A stretch of DNA of 30,546 nt, from assembly GCA_904502235.1 (NCBI GenBank), contig CAJGDP010000021.1, forward strand, positions 1 to 30,546, in the 5' to 3' direction. The translations under genes and the position numbers were made by a program. This DNA is from an uncultured Bacteroidaceae bacterium (lineage in GTDB: Bacteria; Bacteroidota; Bacteroidia; Bacteroidales; Bacteroidaceae). Positions 22,156-30,546 of this stretch are shown here, one piece after another. Numbering within the stretch: the first letter of the stretch is position 1; each line of letters starts with the position of its first letter. Below the pieces are notes generated by a model that was given only the letters and a program-made list of their open reading frames with translations, had not been told where the DNA came from and did not search any database.

Positions 22156-24987
22156 TTGATTGTGGATTCTGAAAAGGGAAAAATAGAGGTTTTCGGTGCG
22201 CGTGTGCATAACCTCAAGAATGTGGATGTGGAAATTCCTCATGACTCACTTACTGTGATAACAGGACTTAGCGGAAGCGGTAAGTCCTCATTGGCTTTTG
22301 ATACAATCTTTGCCGAAGGACAGCGACGTTATCTTGAGACATTCTCAACCTACGCCCGTAATTTCCTTGGTGGTCTGGAACGCCCCGATGTGGACAAGAT
22401 TACAGGATTGAGTCCTGTGATATCAATTGAGCAGAAGACCACGAACAAGAATCCGCGTTCAACAGTGGGTACAACCACCGAAATATACGATTATCTGCGT
22501 CTGCTTTTCTCTCGCGCAGCCGATGCATATTCATATCTCTCGGGAGAGAAGATGGTAAAGTATACCGAAGAGAAGATACTCGAACTTCTGCTCGAGGAAT
22601 ACGACGGTAAGCGTATATATATGCTTGCACCTCTTGTGAAAGGCCGTAAAGGACATTACAAGGAACTCTTTGAGCAGATGATGCGCAAGGGATATCTGAA
22701 TGTACGTATCGATGGCGAGATGTGCGAGATGTCTTCGGGTATGATGCTTGAGCGATACAAGATACACGATATTGAAGTTGTTGTGGACAAACTGGTGGTG
22801 GATGCCAAAGATACGCAACGTCTCAAGCAGAGTCTTGCCACCACAATGACGCAGGGTAGCGGACTTGTCATGATTATGGAGATGCCGTCGGGCAATGTAC
22901 GCCATTACAGTAGGCATCTCATGTGTCCGGTAACAGGTTTGGCATATAAGGAACCCGATCCTCATAACTTTTCGTTCAATTCTCCGCAGGGCTTCTGTCC
23001 GAAATGTAAGGGCTTGGGCGTGGTGAGCTGTGTAGATGTGGATAAGGTTGTTCCCGACCGTACATTATCGGTATACGACGGTGCACTTGCTCCGCTTGGT
23101 AAGTATCGTCGCTCGTCAATATTTCAGCAGATAGAAGCTGTGCTTCAAAGATATGATGCCGACCTTAAGACACCGGTAGAGGAGTTGCCCGACGAGGCTA
23201 TCGATGAGATACTCTATGGTTCGCCTGTACCGTTGAAACTGAACAGCTCATCTGAAATGTTCTACGACAGCATTGCCACTTACGATGGTCTTGTGAAATA
23301 TATACAGATGCAAAAGGATTCCGGAGTCTCGGCAAAGGAATTGCGTTGGGCTGAACAGTTCTCGGCAATGCAGACATGTCCCGAATGTGGTGGTGCGCGT
23401 CTGAACAAGGAGGCTTTGCACTATCGCCTTAATGGCAAGAACATCCATGAACTTGCCTCGATGGATTTGGCGCAGCTGCATGAATGGCTTAAGGAACTTG
23501 ATTCCAACCTCACTGATAAACAACGCTCCATAGCATTTGAGATTGTTAAGGAGATTCAGTCGCGCATAGGCTTTCTGCTTGATGTAGGATTGGGCTATCT
23601 GTCGCTCAACCGTGCTTCGGCATCGCTCTCGGGTGGAGAGGGACAGAGAATACGTCTTGCAACACAGGTGGGCTCACAGCTCGTGAATGTATTCTATATT
23701 CTCGATGAGCCGAGTATCGGTTTGCATCCGCGTGATAACGACAGGCTGATCAATTCCTTAAAATCGTTGCGCGATATAGGTAATACCGTTATTGTGGTAG
23801 AGCACGACCGTGATATAATGCTGGCAGCCGATTACGTTATAGACCTGGGTCCGAAAGCCGGGCGTAAAGGTGGTGAGATTGTTTTTTCAGGCACCCCGGA
23901 GCAGATGCTTAAGGGCAACACCATGACTGCACGTTTCCTGAACGGTGAAGAGAAAATCGAGGTCCCGGCAACACGTCGTGAGGGCAACGGTAAGTCTATA
24001 AAGATTTTCGGAGCAAAAGGAAATAATCTTAAGAATGTGGATGTAGAGTTCCCGCTTGGAAAACTTATCTGCGTAACAGGAGTGTCGGGTGGTGGTAAGT
24101 CATCACTGATAAACAACACCCTGCAACCGATTCTTGCAAAGCATTTCTATCGCGCTTTGCGCGAACCGTTGCCATACGACAGTATTGAAGGCATAGAGCA
24201 TATCGACAAGATAGTTGATGTAGACCAGTCGCCATTGGGACGTACACCGCGTTCCAATCCGGCTACATATACAGGTGTGTTCTCTGACATCCGTAACCTT
24301 TTTGTAGATTTGCCCGAAGCAAAGATACGCGGATACAAACCCGGACGCTTCTCATTCAACGTAACGGGTGGCAGATGCGAAGCCTGTGGCGGTAGCGGAT
24401 ATAAGACATTGGAGATGAACTTCCTTCCCGATGTAATGGTGCCTTGCGAAGTATGCCATGGTAAGAGATATAACCGTGAGACGCTCGAAGTACGTTATAA
24501 AGGAAAGTCTATAGCAGATGTTCTCGATATGACAATAAACATGGCTGTCGAATTCTTTGAAAACGTTCCTGTGATATTGAACAAGATAAAAGTGTTACAG
24601 GAAGTCGGTCTTGGATATATAAAACTGGGACAGCCATCAACAACGCTTTCGGGTGGTGAGAGTCAGCGTGTAAAGCTAGCCACAGAACTTTCAAAACGCG
24701 ATACAGGCAAGACACTCTATCTGCTCGATGAGCCTACGACAGGCTTGCATTTCGAGGATATACGTGTGCTTATGAATGTAATCAATCGCCTTGTCGATAA
24801 AGGTAATACAGTGGTAATAATAGAGCATAATCTCGATGTTATAAAAATGGCGGATTACATAATTGATATGGGCCCAGAAGGCGGCAGGGACGGTGGAACA
24901 GTAATGGCTACCGGTACTCCCGAAGAGGTCGCCACCAAAGGAGTGGGGCATACAGCCCCTTACTTGGCAAAGGAATTGGGGATGTAA
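22156..24987 (+). CDS. uvrA: Excinuclease ABC subunit A
   Basis: A 943-residue DNA-damage sensor of nucleotide excision repair with two ABC ATPase halves. Walker A motifs are GLSGSGKSS (about 38) and GVSGGGKSS (about 640). ABC signatures are ASLSGGEGQRIRLA and TTLSGGESQRVKLA, each followed by a DEPS or DEPT block. The C-terminal zinc finger is complete (CEACGG and CEVCHG). The first zinc finger reads CPVTG then CPKC, so one of four cysteines is Thr. I recall the same change in other Bacteroidota. The start is TTG at 22156, giving MIVDSEKGKIEV, which aligns with related UvrA N-termini, and GTG at 22162 is an alternative. It lies 5 bases after the sorting-domain gene. Confidence 0.95.
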   Translation: MIVDSEKGKIEVFGARVHNLKNVDVEIPHDSLTVITGLSGSGKSSLAFDTIFAEGQRRYLETFSTYARNFLGGLERPDVDKITGLSPVISIEQKTTNKNPRSTVGTTTEIYDYLRLLFSRAADAYSYLSGEKMVKYTEEKILELLLEEYDGKRIYMLAPLVKGRKGHYKELFEQMMRKGYLNVRIDGEMCEMSSGMMLERYKIHDIEVVVDKLVVDAKDTQRLKQSLATTMTQGSGLVMIMEMPSGNVRHYSRHLMCPVTGLAYKEPDPHNFSFNSPQGFCPKCKGLGVVSCVDVDKVVPDRTLSVYDGALAPLGKYRRSSIFQQIEAVLQRYDADLKTPVEELPDEAIDEILYGSPVPLKLNSSSEMFYDSIATYDGLVKYIQMQKDSGVSAKELRWAEQFSAMQTCPECGGARLNKEALHYRLNGKNIHELASMDLAQLHEWLKELDSNLTDKQRSIAFEIVKEIQSRIGFLLDVGLGYLSLNRASASLSGGEGQRIRLATQVGSQLVNVFYILDEPSIGLHPRDNDRLINSLKSLRDIGNTVIVVEHDRDIMLAADYVIDLGPKAGRKGGEIVFSGTPEQMLKGNTMTARFLNGEEKIEVPATRREGNGKSIKIFGAKGNNLKNVDVEFPLGKLICVTGVSGGGKSSLINNTLQPILAKHFYRALREPLPYDSIEGIEHIDKIVDVDQSPLGRTPRSNPATYTGVFSDIRNLFVDLPEAKIRGYKPGRFSFNVTGGRCEACGGSGYKTLEMNFLPDVMVPCEVCHGKRYNRETLEVRYKGKSIADVLDMTINMAVEFFENVPVILNKIKVLQEVGLGYIKLGQPSTTLSGGESQRVKLATELSKRDTGKTLYLLDEPTTGLHFEDIRVLMNVINRLVDKGNTVVIIEHNLDVIKMADYIIDMGPEGGRDGGTVMATGTPEEVATKGVGHTAPYLAKELGM

Positions 24988-24991
24988 ACTA

Positions 24992-25030
24992 ATAAAATCA
25001 AAGACAGCCTTGAGCTGTCTTTGATTTTAT
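24992..25030. terminator. Two-way palindromic terminator, uvrA / S41 peptidase
   Basis: Bases 24992-25008 pair perfectly with 25014-25030 (17 bp, 5-base loop), with AT-rich outer ends acting as the T-tract in either direction. The outer stem AAATCAAAG/CTTTGATTT also occurs in the glyA terminator. It separates two convergent genes whose stop codons lie 44 bases apart. Confidence 0.88.
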
Positions 25031-25031
25031 A

Positions 25032-26627
25032 TTATGGAAACGCTTCGCCTTTTTCAAGAACTTCTACGGCTTTCAGCACTGTGGGGTCATCGAGGTTTAT
25101 GTATTTCACATGCTCGAGCATTCCTTGCATCTGATATATTATGTGGGAATAGAGCGAGTGGGTGAGTACATCCTTTGATTTTGCAATAAGGTTGTTACGA
25201 CGTTTCAGCCCTTTCTTTTCGGCGTACTGTACAAAATTCTCAAGAATGGGTTGTGTGTCGAGGTGGTTTACCAATTCCTGGTATGTCTTGTAATGCGCCA
25301 TTCTGTGGCGGTTGTTATTGCTGTATTGCAGTGCAAAGCGCGATACGAGTCCGCGGGTAAATGCTTCCTGTGAATATGATGTAAGGTCGGTCGTGTCGCT
25401 CGATACGAATATGTCGGGCATTATTCCACCGCCTCCATATACAATTCTGCCTTTACGTGTCTTGTATGTCTGTTTTTCGTTCTGGTGTATGCTGTCCTGT
25501 GAAAAGAATTCGCCACGGTTGTATCTTTCGAGCAGGTCCATTTCATACTTCTCTTTTTCGCCTTTCTGATATGGCTTTTGTATGCATCGTCCCGATGGGG
25601 TGTGATAGCGTGCTATTGTGAGACGCATCATTGAGCCGTCGGTGAATTCAAACGGTTGCTGCACAAGTCCTTTACCGAATGTGCGTCTGCCTATGATTGT
25701 TCCACGGTCGTTGTCCTGTATGGTTCCTGCAATGATTTCGCTTGCCGATGCCGATGTCTCGTCGACAAGTATTACGAGTGGTGTTCCCTGGAACATTCCG
25801 AATCCGTTTGCCCGTTCTATAATCTTGTCGCAATGTTCTCCTTCGGTATATACAATCATATCGCCTCTGCCAAGGAACTGGTTTGCCATTTCCACGGCGA
25901 TACCCATGTATCCGCCTCCGTTGCCTCTGAGGTCTATTATTATACCTTGAGCATTATTGCTTACAAACAAGGCAAGCGCGTGTATGAATTCAGCAAATGT
26001 GTTCTCGGCAAAACGTTCAATCTGCACGTAGCCCCATTTGTTGTTTATCATATATGCCGCCTCGATGCTTTCTACGGGTATCTCGTCGCGACGTATGTTG
26101 AAGTGTTGCAGTTCCTTCTCACCATATCTCTCCACACTTACCTTTACATAGCTGCCTTTTGGACCTTTGAGCTTCTTCATGGCGGCATCGTTCGTGCATA
26201 CTCCTTTACCCACAAACAGGGTGTCGTTTACCTTAATTATACGGTCGCCTGCAAGCATTCCCACTTTTTCCGATGGTCCTCCGCGTATAACGTCGCTGAT
26301 GTGTATTGTATCTTCCTGTATGGTGAATCGTATGCCGATACCACTGAAACTGCTTTGCAGGTCGGAATTTGTTATTTCAACATCTTTCTTTGGAATGTAT
26401 ACGCTATGCGGGTCGAGTTCTGATATTATTTTAGGCAGACATTTTTCAATTATTGAATCGATGTCGGTGCTGTCGACATAGTTTGTTCCTATTATGCCGA
26501 GCACTTCGTCAAGTTTGTTGTCTGCGGCGTCTGTTGTTATGGTGTCTCTGTTGCCGGAAATTTGCGAACCTAAGAAGAATCCGCCCAGCAAGCATATGAC
26601 CATAATGACTCCTGTATATCCTTTCAT
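25032..26627 (-). CDS. C-terminal processing peptidase, S41 family
   Basis: A 531-residue periplasmic serine protease related to Prc/CtpA. A single N-terminal membrane anchor or signal (about residues 5-22, GVIMVICLLGGFFLG) is followed by a PDZ domain with IRGGPSEKVGMLAGDRIIKVND. The S41 catalytic core has Ser294 in SASASE and Lys319 in TFGKG, 25 residues apart as in E. coli Prc. A long C-terminal helical part follows. I chose the ATG at 26627, because the earlier ATG at 26660 overlaps the deaminase gene and adds a polar stretch before the signal. Last gene of the run from the M3 peptidase. Confidence 0.92.
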   Translation of the reverse strand: MKGYTGVIMVICLLGGFFLGSQISGNRDTITTDAADNKLDEVLGIIGTNYVDSTDIDSIIEKCLPKIISELDPHSVYIPKKDVEITNSDLQSSFSGIGIRFTIQEDTIHISDVIRGGPSEKVGMLAGDRIIKVNDTLFVGKGVCTNDAAMKKLKGPKGSYVKVSVERYGEKELQHFNIRRDEIPVESIEAAYMINNKWGYVQIERFAENTFAEFIHALALFVSNNAQGIIIDLRGNGGGYMGIAVEMANQFLGRGDMIVYTEGEHCDKIIERANGFGMFQGTPLVILVDETSASASEIIAGTIQDNDRGTIIGRRTFGKGLVQQPFEFTDGSMMRLTIARYHTPSGRCIQKPYQKGEKEKYEMDLLERYNRGEFFSQDSIHQNEKQTYKTRKGRIVYGGGGIMPDIFVSSDTTDLTSYSQEAFTRGLVSRFALQYSNNNRHRMAHYKTYQELVNHLDTQPILENFVQYAEKKGLKRRNNLIAKSKDVLTHSLYSHIIYQMQGMLEHVKYINLDDPTVLKAVEVLEKGEAFP

Positions 26628-26637
26628 CCTTTTATTG

Positions 26638-27075
26638 TTATTTGTCTTTAAGATAAACAACTTCTACTCCGGCTCTTTTGAGGAGTTCTATACCGTCCAT
26701 TATGTGATACTCTTCACCGTATACCACGCGTATTATACCTGCCTGGATAATGAGTTTTGCGCATTCAATGCAAGGTGAAGTTGTTACATACAATGTGGCT
26801 CCGTTGCTGTTGTTGTTTGAACGCGCAATCTTTGTAATGGCATTAGCTTCGGCATGCAGAACGTATGGCTTTGTGAAACCGTCTTCGTTTTCGCAAATGT
26901 TCTCGAAGCCTACGGGTGTACCGTTATATCCGTCGGAGATAATCATCTTATCCTTTACTATAAGCGCACCCACCTGACGGCGTACGCAGTATGAATTCTC
27001 TGCCCAGATGGCGGCCATGCGCATGTAGCGTCTGTCGAGTTCCAACTGTTTATTCTTGTTTTCCATAGTAATCAT
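26638..27075 (-). CDS. Deoxycytidylate (dCMP) deaminase family protein
   Basis: A 145-residue zinc enzyme of the cytidine/deoxycytidylate deaminase superfamily, ComEB/dCMP type, which makes dUMP for thymidylate synthesis. The zinc site is HAEAN (catalytic Glu after His) and SPCIEC. NSYCVRRQVGALIVKD and SDGYNGTPVGFENIC are typical of the dCMP branch. The ATG at 27075 overlaps the stop codon of the upstream lipoprotein gene as ATGA, which suggests translational coupling. An alternative ATG at 27066 would lose only three residues. The S41 peptidase gene starts 10 bases downstream. Confidence 0.9.
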   Translation of the reverse strand: MITMENKNKQLELDRRYMRMAAIWAENSYCVRRQVGALIVKDKMIISDGYNGTPVGFENICENEDGFTKPYVLHAEANAITKIARSNNNSNGATLYVTTSPCIECAKLIIQAGIIRVVYGEEYHIMDGIELLKRAGVEVVYLKDK

Positions 27076-27509
27076 TTATTGTAGAATTGCATATATCTGT
27101 TTGTGTCCTTTGTTCTTATCTGCAACCAGTTTGTGTCGCCTTCGTAACTGTCGGAATTGACAAAAATGTCGTACATTTTTGATGCAATGTCGTCCCTCCA
27201 GATTTCACCCTCTTTTTTAATATTTCTGCAATAGAAGGTGTGGCTTCCACCGCCATCGGCGAACCATTCACCTTTTAATGTGCTTCCATTGGGCATGTTG
27301 ACTGTGAATTTGTCGTTCCTGAATTCAACACTATAAAACTGTCCCTCCTTGGGAATGAATTTCTCCTCGCCATCCTGCACGAATGTAAGATACCATGTTG
27401 GTTCGCGGAATATCGCGTCTATATCATCGTTCTTGTCGCATGATGCCGAAATTAAAAGAATTGTAAGCAGTATTAACGATTCTGCAAATCTCTTGATGTG
27501 TTTTTTCAT
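27072..27509 (-). CDS. Small lipoprotein of unknown function (possibly DUF4847)
   Basis: A 145-residue protein. A lipoprotein signal peptide is seen: basic MKKHIKR, hydrophobic SLILLTILLI, then SAS-Cys24 as lipidation site. The residues after Cys (DKNDDID) are acidic, resembling the export signals that send Bacteroidota lipoproteins to the cell surface. The mature part has a WYLTFVQDGEEKFIPKEG stretch and several beta segments, suggesting a small beta-barrel or META/lipocalin-like fold. I recall a DUF4847 family of this size next to dCMP deaminase in Bacteroides, but cannot confirm membership. It is 12 bases downstream of the M3 peptidase and overlaps the deaminase start by 4 bases. Confidence 0.7.
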   Translation of the reverse strand: MKKHIKRFAESLILLTILLISASCDKNDDIDAIFREPTWYLTFVQDGEEKFIPKEGQFYSVEFRNDKFTVNMPNGSTLKGEWFADGGGSHTFYCRNIKKEGEIWRDDIASKMYDIFVNSDSYEGDTNWLQIRTKDTNRYMQFYNK

Positions 27510-27521
27510 AATTCTTATGTG

Positions 27522-29576
27522 TTATAAGTGAGGGCAGATAGTTTTTATTCCGTCGCGTTCGAGCAATGGCTCAACCTGCGGTTTGTGTCCTCTGAATTTT
27601 AGGTATAATGTCATGGGGTGGTCGCTGTCGCCTTTTGAGAGTATGTTGTCGCGGAACGACTGTGCCACTTTCATATTCAGCACTCCGTTCTTCCTGAACA
27701 TTTCAAATGCATCGGCATCGAGCATTTCAGCCCATTTGTAGCTGTAATATCCGGCGGCGTATCCTCCTGACATTATATGTCCGAAGTGTGGCGTTATACC
27801 GGTTGATTTTTCGGGTGTCATCACACGCAAGGCTGCGGTTACCGAATGTTCGTATTCAAGGACATCGCCATCGAATGGCTCCTGTATGTTATGCCATGCC
27901 TGGTCTATCAGTCCCAATCCAACCTGACGTATGCATTGGTATCCGGCATTGAAGGTGCGCATCTCTTTAATTTTCTCAAGCATCTCCTGAGGCATGGTTT
28001 CGCCTGTCTTGTGATGGAATGCAAAGTGTTTGAGCAACTCCTCTTCCGATGCGAAGTTTTCCATTATCTGTGATGGCATCTCTACAAAATCCCATAGCAC
28101 GTTGGGGCTGCACTGGCTTGGATATGTTACATCCGACAGAATACCGTGCAGGCAATGACCGAACTCGTGCATAAGCGTATTGACTTCGTCAAAGTTCAGC
28201 AATGTCGGTTTGCCCGGCAATGGCTTGCGGTAGTTTGTCGACAGTGTAACATGCGGGCGATGGTCTGTGCCATCGGCATCCTTATATTGTGGCTTGATGG
28301 AATCCATCCATGCTCCGGCATGTTTTCCTTTGCGTGCAAAGAAGTCGCAGTAGAGCAGGGCAAGGAACTTGCCGTCGTAGTCATATACTTCCCAAACTTT
28401 TGCATCGGGGTTGAATAGCGGAATATCGTGATTCTGTGTGAATGTGATGCCGTACAGGCGTGTGGCAAGATAGAACATGCCGTATATTGCCTGATTGAGC
28501 TCGAAGTATGGGCGTACCATTTCGTCGCTCAATGCATATTTCTTCTCTTTAAGTTTTTCGCTGTAGAAGGCAAAATCCCAAGGCTTGAATTCAAAGTCTG
28601 CGCCTTCGCACTCTTTGGCGAGTTCCGTTATTTCCAGCATCTCTTTTTTTGCTACAGGCAGATACGACCATGTTAGTTTGCCAAGCATTGAAAATACAGC
28701 ATCGGTATTCTGAGCCATGCGCTCTGCGAGAACATAGTCGCTGTATGTGTTGTATCCGAGCATGCGGGCAAGTTTCAATCTTGTGTTGACCGTCTCTTTA
28801 ACAATTTCGCGGTTGTCGAATTCGTTGCCTTTTGAACAGGTGGTGCTGTACGCCATAAACATCTGTCGACGCAGTTCGCGGTTGCGGCAGAATGTTATAA
28901 AAGGTATATAGCTTGGACGGTGCAGAGTAAATAGCCAGCCTTCCTTGTCGTTTTCTTTTGCATTGTTGGCTGCCGCGTCCTTAACGTCTTCGGGCAGACC
29001 TTCTATATCTGCTTCGTCAGTAACATGCAGAGTAAACGCATCGGTATCCTTGATGTTGTTCTCCTGGAATTTTATTGCCAGCACCGACAGGCGTTCTGTA
29101 AGTTTGCGGTATTCATCGCGGTTCTCACCCGTGAGGTTTGCTCCGTTGCGTATGAACGAGTTGTATGTCTGTTCAAGCAGACGCTTCTGAGCTGTGTCGA
29201 GCATGGATGTATCGCTGTTGTAGACATCCTTTATGCGGGCAAACAGTTTTTCGTTAAGTGATATGTCGTTGTGATGTGCTGTACACAGAACTTCTATCTC
29301 TTCCTCAATGGCAAGAATCTCGTCGTTGCTGCATGCGTTAGAGACAGCGTTGAATGCGCCTATAATCTCGCCGAGCAACAAACCTGAATGGTCGAGTGCC
29401 ACAATCGTATTCTCGAATGTTGCAGGCTCTGCATTGTTGCATATGCTTTCAATAACATCCTTTTCTCTTTTAATGGCTTCCTTTACGGCCGGTACATAAT
29501 CCTGCAGAGTTATGCGGTCGTAAGGTATGGCGTTGAATGGAGTATTGTATGGTTCAAGAAATGGGTTGTATCTCAT
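27522..29576 (-). CDS. M3 family metallopeptidase (peptidyl-dipeptidase Dcp / oligopeptidase A type)
   Basis: A 684-residue zinc peptidase that breaks down short peptides, either by removing C-terminal dipeptides (Dcp) or as an endo-oligopeptidase. The zinc motif HEFGH lies at 470-474 inside NTLMHEFGHCLHG. ESGY-type and SGGYAAGYYSYKWAEMLDAD blocks near the C-terminus match Dcp/OpdA. The opening NPFLEPYNTPFNAIPYDRI has no signal peptide, so it is probably cytoplasmic. Dcp is favoured by length. First gene of a run with the lipoprotein, dCMP deaminase and S41 peptidase, driven from a promoter near 29608-29616. Confidence 0.9.
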   Translation of the reverse strand: MRYNPFLEPYNTPFNAIPYDRITLQDYVPAVKEAIKREKDVIESICNNAEPATFENTIVALDHSGLLLGEIIGAFNAVSNACSNDEILAIEEEIEVLCTAHHNDISLNEKLFARIKDVYNSDTSMLDTAQKRLLEQTYNSFIRNGANLTGENRDEYRKLTERLSVLAIKFQENNIKDTDAFTLHVTDEADIEGLPEDVKDAAANNAKENDKEGWLFTLHRPSYIPFITFCRNRELRRQMFMAYSTTCSKGNEFDNREIVKETVNTRLKLARMLGYNTYSDYVLAERMAQNTDAVFSMLGKLTWSYLPVAKKEMLEITELAKECEGADFEFKPWDFAFYSEKLKEKKYALSDEMVRPYFELNQAIYGMFYLATRLYGITFTQNHDIPLFNPDAKVWEVYDYDGKFLALLYCDFFARKGKHAGAWMDSIKPQYKDADGTDHRPHVTLSTNYRKPLPGKPTLLNFDEVNTLMHEFGHCLHGILSDVTYPSQCSPNVLWDFVEMPSQIMENFASEEELLKHFAFHHKTGETMPQEMLEKIKEMRTFNAGYQCIRQVGLGLIDQAWHNIQEPFDGDVLEYEHSVTAALRVMTPEKSTGITPHFGHIMSGGYAAGYYSYKWAEMLDADAFEMFRKNGVLNMKVAQSFRDNILSKGDSDHPMTLYLKFRGHKPQVEPLLERDGIKTICPHL

Positions 29577-29607
29577 ATAGCCATTGCTGTTATAATGATT
29601 CGTTCTC

Positions 29608-29616
29608 GCAAAGATA
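29608..29616 (-). promoter_or_regulatory. Promoter -7 box of the M3 peptidase run
   Basis: TATCTTTGC on the minus strand (29616 to 29608) fits the Bacteroidota TAnnTTTG box exactly. The -33 region 19-21 bases upstream reads TAGTT, a weak match. A leader of about 25 bases would result. Confidence 0.6.
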
Positions 29617-29726
29617 ACTATTTGTATTGCTTTTAACTATTATATATCGACAAAAAATCTTAATTTATATAATTAGTGTATCGTTATAACAAGAAAAAGG
29701 TGGTTTTTGTTTGCAAATGTCGGGAA

Positions 29727-29760
29727 TAAAAAAAGCTCCCATGTTGTGAAACAGGGAGCT
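29727..29760 (-). terminator. Terminator of nagA
   Basis: On the minus strand AGCTCCC (29760-29754) pairs with GGGAGCT (29740-29734), and an inner TGTT/AACA pair extends the stem. Seven T residues (29733-29727) follow directly. It is a textbook intrinsic terminator 20 bases after the nagA stop codon. Confidence 0.9.
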
Positions 29761-29780
29761 CAACAGACTGATATCTGTTA

Positions 29781-30546
29781 TTAGAGTGTATATGTTCCAT
29801 CGACAAGGTTACCCATTGCCCATACTGCGCGTATGTTCAAATCGTCGTCGAGAATCATCAAGTCTGCATCTTTGTCCTTCTGCAATGAACCCTTTCGGTC
29901 GTAAACGTTCATAATCTTGGCAGGTGTCTCTGAAGCCATGCGTACTGCATCTTCCAAAGGAATTTCGGCTTTCTGTACCAATGTGCGGATAAGACGGTCC
30001 ATTGTTGCTACTGAGCCGGCAAGAGCTGTACGGTCGGCAAGTTTGCAGACACCGTCTTCAATGATTACACGTGGGTCGAATGCGGTTGTACTGTCGCTGG
30101 CAGCACAAGCAAGTGCATCGGTGATTACGCAAGCACGCTCAACACCCTTTATGCGATGTATAAGGCGCAAGATTGTTGGAGGAACGTGAATACCGTCGGC
30201 AACAACCTCTACAGTCATATCCTCGTGCAGGTAGATACTCTCAACTGTACCCTCGTACTTGTATTCGCGACGTTTGTGGAAACCTGGCATCGCGTTGTAG
30301 AAGTGTGTGGCATGTGTATAACCGTTCTTGCGTGCCGAGTGGATGTCGTCATATTCAGCCTGAGTGTGTGCCACAGATGCAAGAATACCCTTTGATGTGA
30401 TATATTTACCGAACTGCATTGCACCTGGCAATTCAGGAGCGGCATCCCAACGCTTGATACAATCCCATTTCTCTACAAGAGGAATGTATTCGTTTGGATC
30501 GGGATCCTTGATGTTCTCGGGCAACTGACCGCCTGCCATTGCCATA
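29781..30546 (-). CDS. nagA: N-acetylglucosamine-6-phosphate deacetylase, N-terminus missing
   Basis: The C-terminal 254 or so residues of NagA, which removes acetate from GlcNAc-6-phosphate in amino-sugar and cell-wall recycling. The gene runs off the right edge of the window. The apparent ATG at 30545 is only an internal Met. Visible are the metal and substrate residues in SVAHTQAEYDD, THFYNAMPGFHKR and ADGIHVPP, and the catalytic Asp in VITDALA. It ends with the amidohydrolase C-terminal strand pair (KDADLMILDDDLNIRAVWAMGN). A strong terminator follows, and the gene is not linked to the M3 peptidase run. Confidence 0.92.
   Translation of the reverse strand, partial: MAMAGGQLPENIKDPDPNEYIPLVEKWDCIKRWDAAPELPGAMQFGKYITSKGILASVAHTQAEYDDIHSARKNGYTHATHFYNAMPGFHKRREYKYEGTVESIYLHEDMTVEVVADGIHVPPTILRLIHRIKGVERACVITDALACAASDSTTAFDPRVIIEDGVCKLADRTALAGSVATMDRLIRTLVQKAEIPLEDAVRMASETPAKIMNVYDRKGSLQKDKDADLMILDDDLNIRAVWAMGNLVDGTYTL

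Noticed and set aside
25656..26423. 255-residue plus-strand frame opposite the S41 peptidase
   Set aside because: A shadow of the protease gene. It is rich in Cys, Tyr and Val and has no motif.
30545..30546. Start codon for nagA at 30545
   Set aside because: The protein there is mid-domain, and NagA normally has over 100 residues before this point. The gene continues outside the window.

Overview
The window looks like a chromosomal segment of an anaerobic, probably gut-type Bacteroidales bacterium. The evidence is Bacteroidota-style promoters (TTTG, about 19-20 bases, then TAnnTTTG), Bacteroidota-typical genes (DPP IV, pyrB-pyrI, a PorT-like barrel, a type B sorting domain, a monomeric [FeFe] hydrogenase with hydE/hydG/hydF), and a near absence of Shine-Dalgarno sequences. 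All assignments come from reading motifs in the translated sequence. No database search was run.

Layout. Bases 1-52 are the 3' end of a 5S rRNA gene, followed by a terminator and about 600 bases without a gene. That spacer is packed with inverted repeats and holds a split second copy of the 5S tail. A minus-strand run follows (9551 to 654): lon, tgt, an LptF/LptG-type permease, a DEAD-box helicase, a gamma-carbonic-anhydrase-like protein and a DPP IV-type peptidase. They are tightly packed, two of them exactly abutting, so they probably form one operon driven from a promoter at 9582-9614. On the plus strand, divergent from lon, lie a lipid kinase and a VanZ-like membrane protein. They converge on trmN6.

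The centrepiece is 11942-18451. It holds a monomeric [FeFe] hydrogenase on the minus strand and the full H-cluster maturation set hydE-hydG-hydF on the plus strand, with glyA (serine hydroxymethyltransferase) directly behind hydF. Hydrogenase and maturases start from face-to-face promoters in a 66-base gap. Serine-derived one-carbon chemistry feeds the dithiolate bridge of the H-cluster, so the glyA position may be functional.

From 18508 to 21168 (minus) comes pyrB-pyrI-flavin reductase-outer-membrane barrel. A divergent plus-strand pair follows: a small secreted protein with a type B type IX secretion sorting domain, then uvrA. From 29576 to 25032 (minus) lies a four-gene run: M3 metallopeptidase, small lipoprotein, dCMP deaminase, S41 peptidase. 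The window ends inside nagA (minus, N-terminus missing).

Convergent gene pairs are separated by perfect palindromic terminators (583-629, 18470-18509, 24992-25030). No CRISPR array, complete insertion sequence, prophage or tRNA gene was seen.
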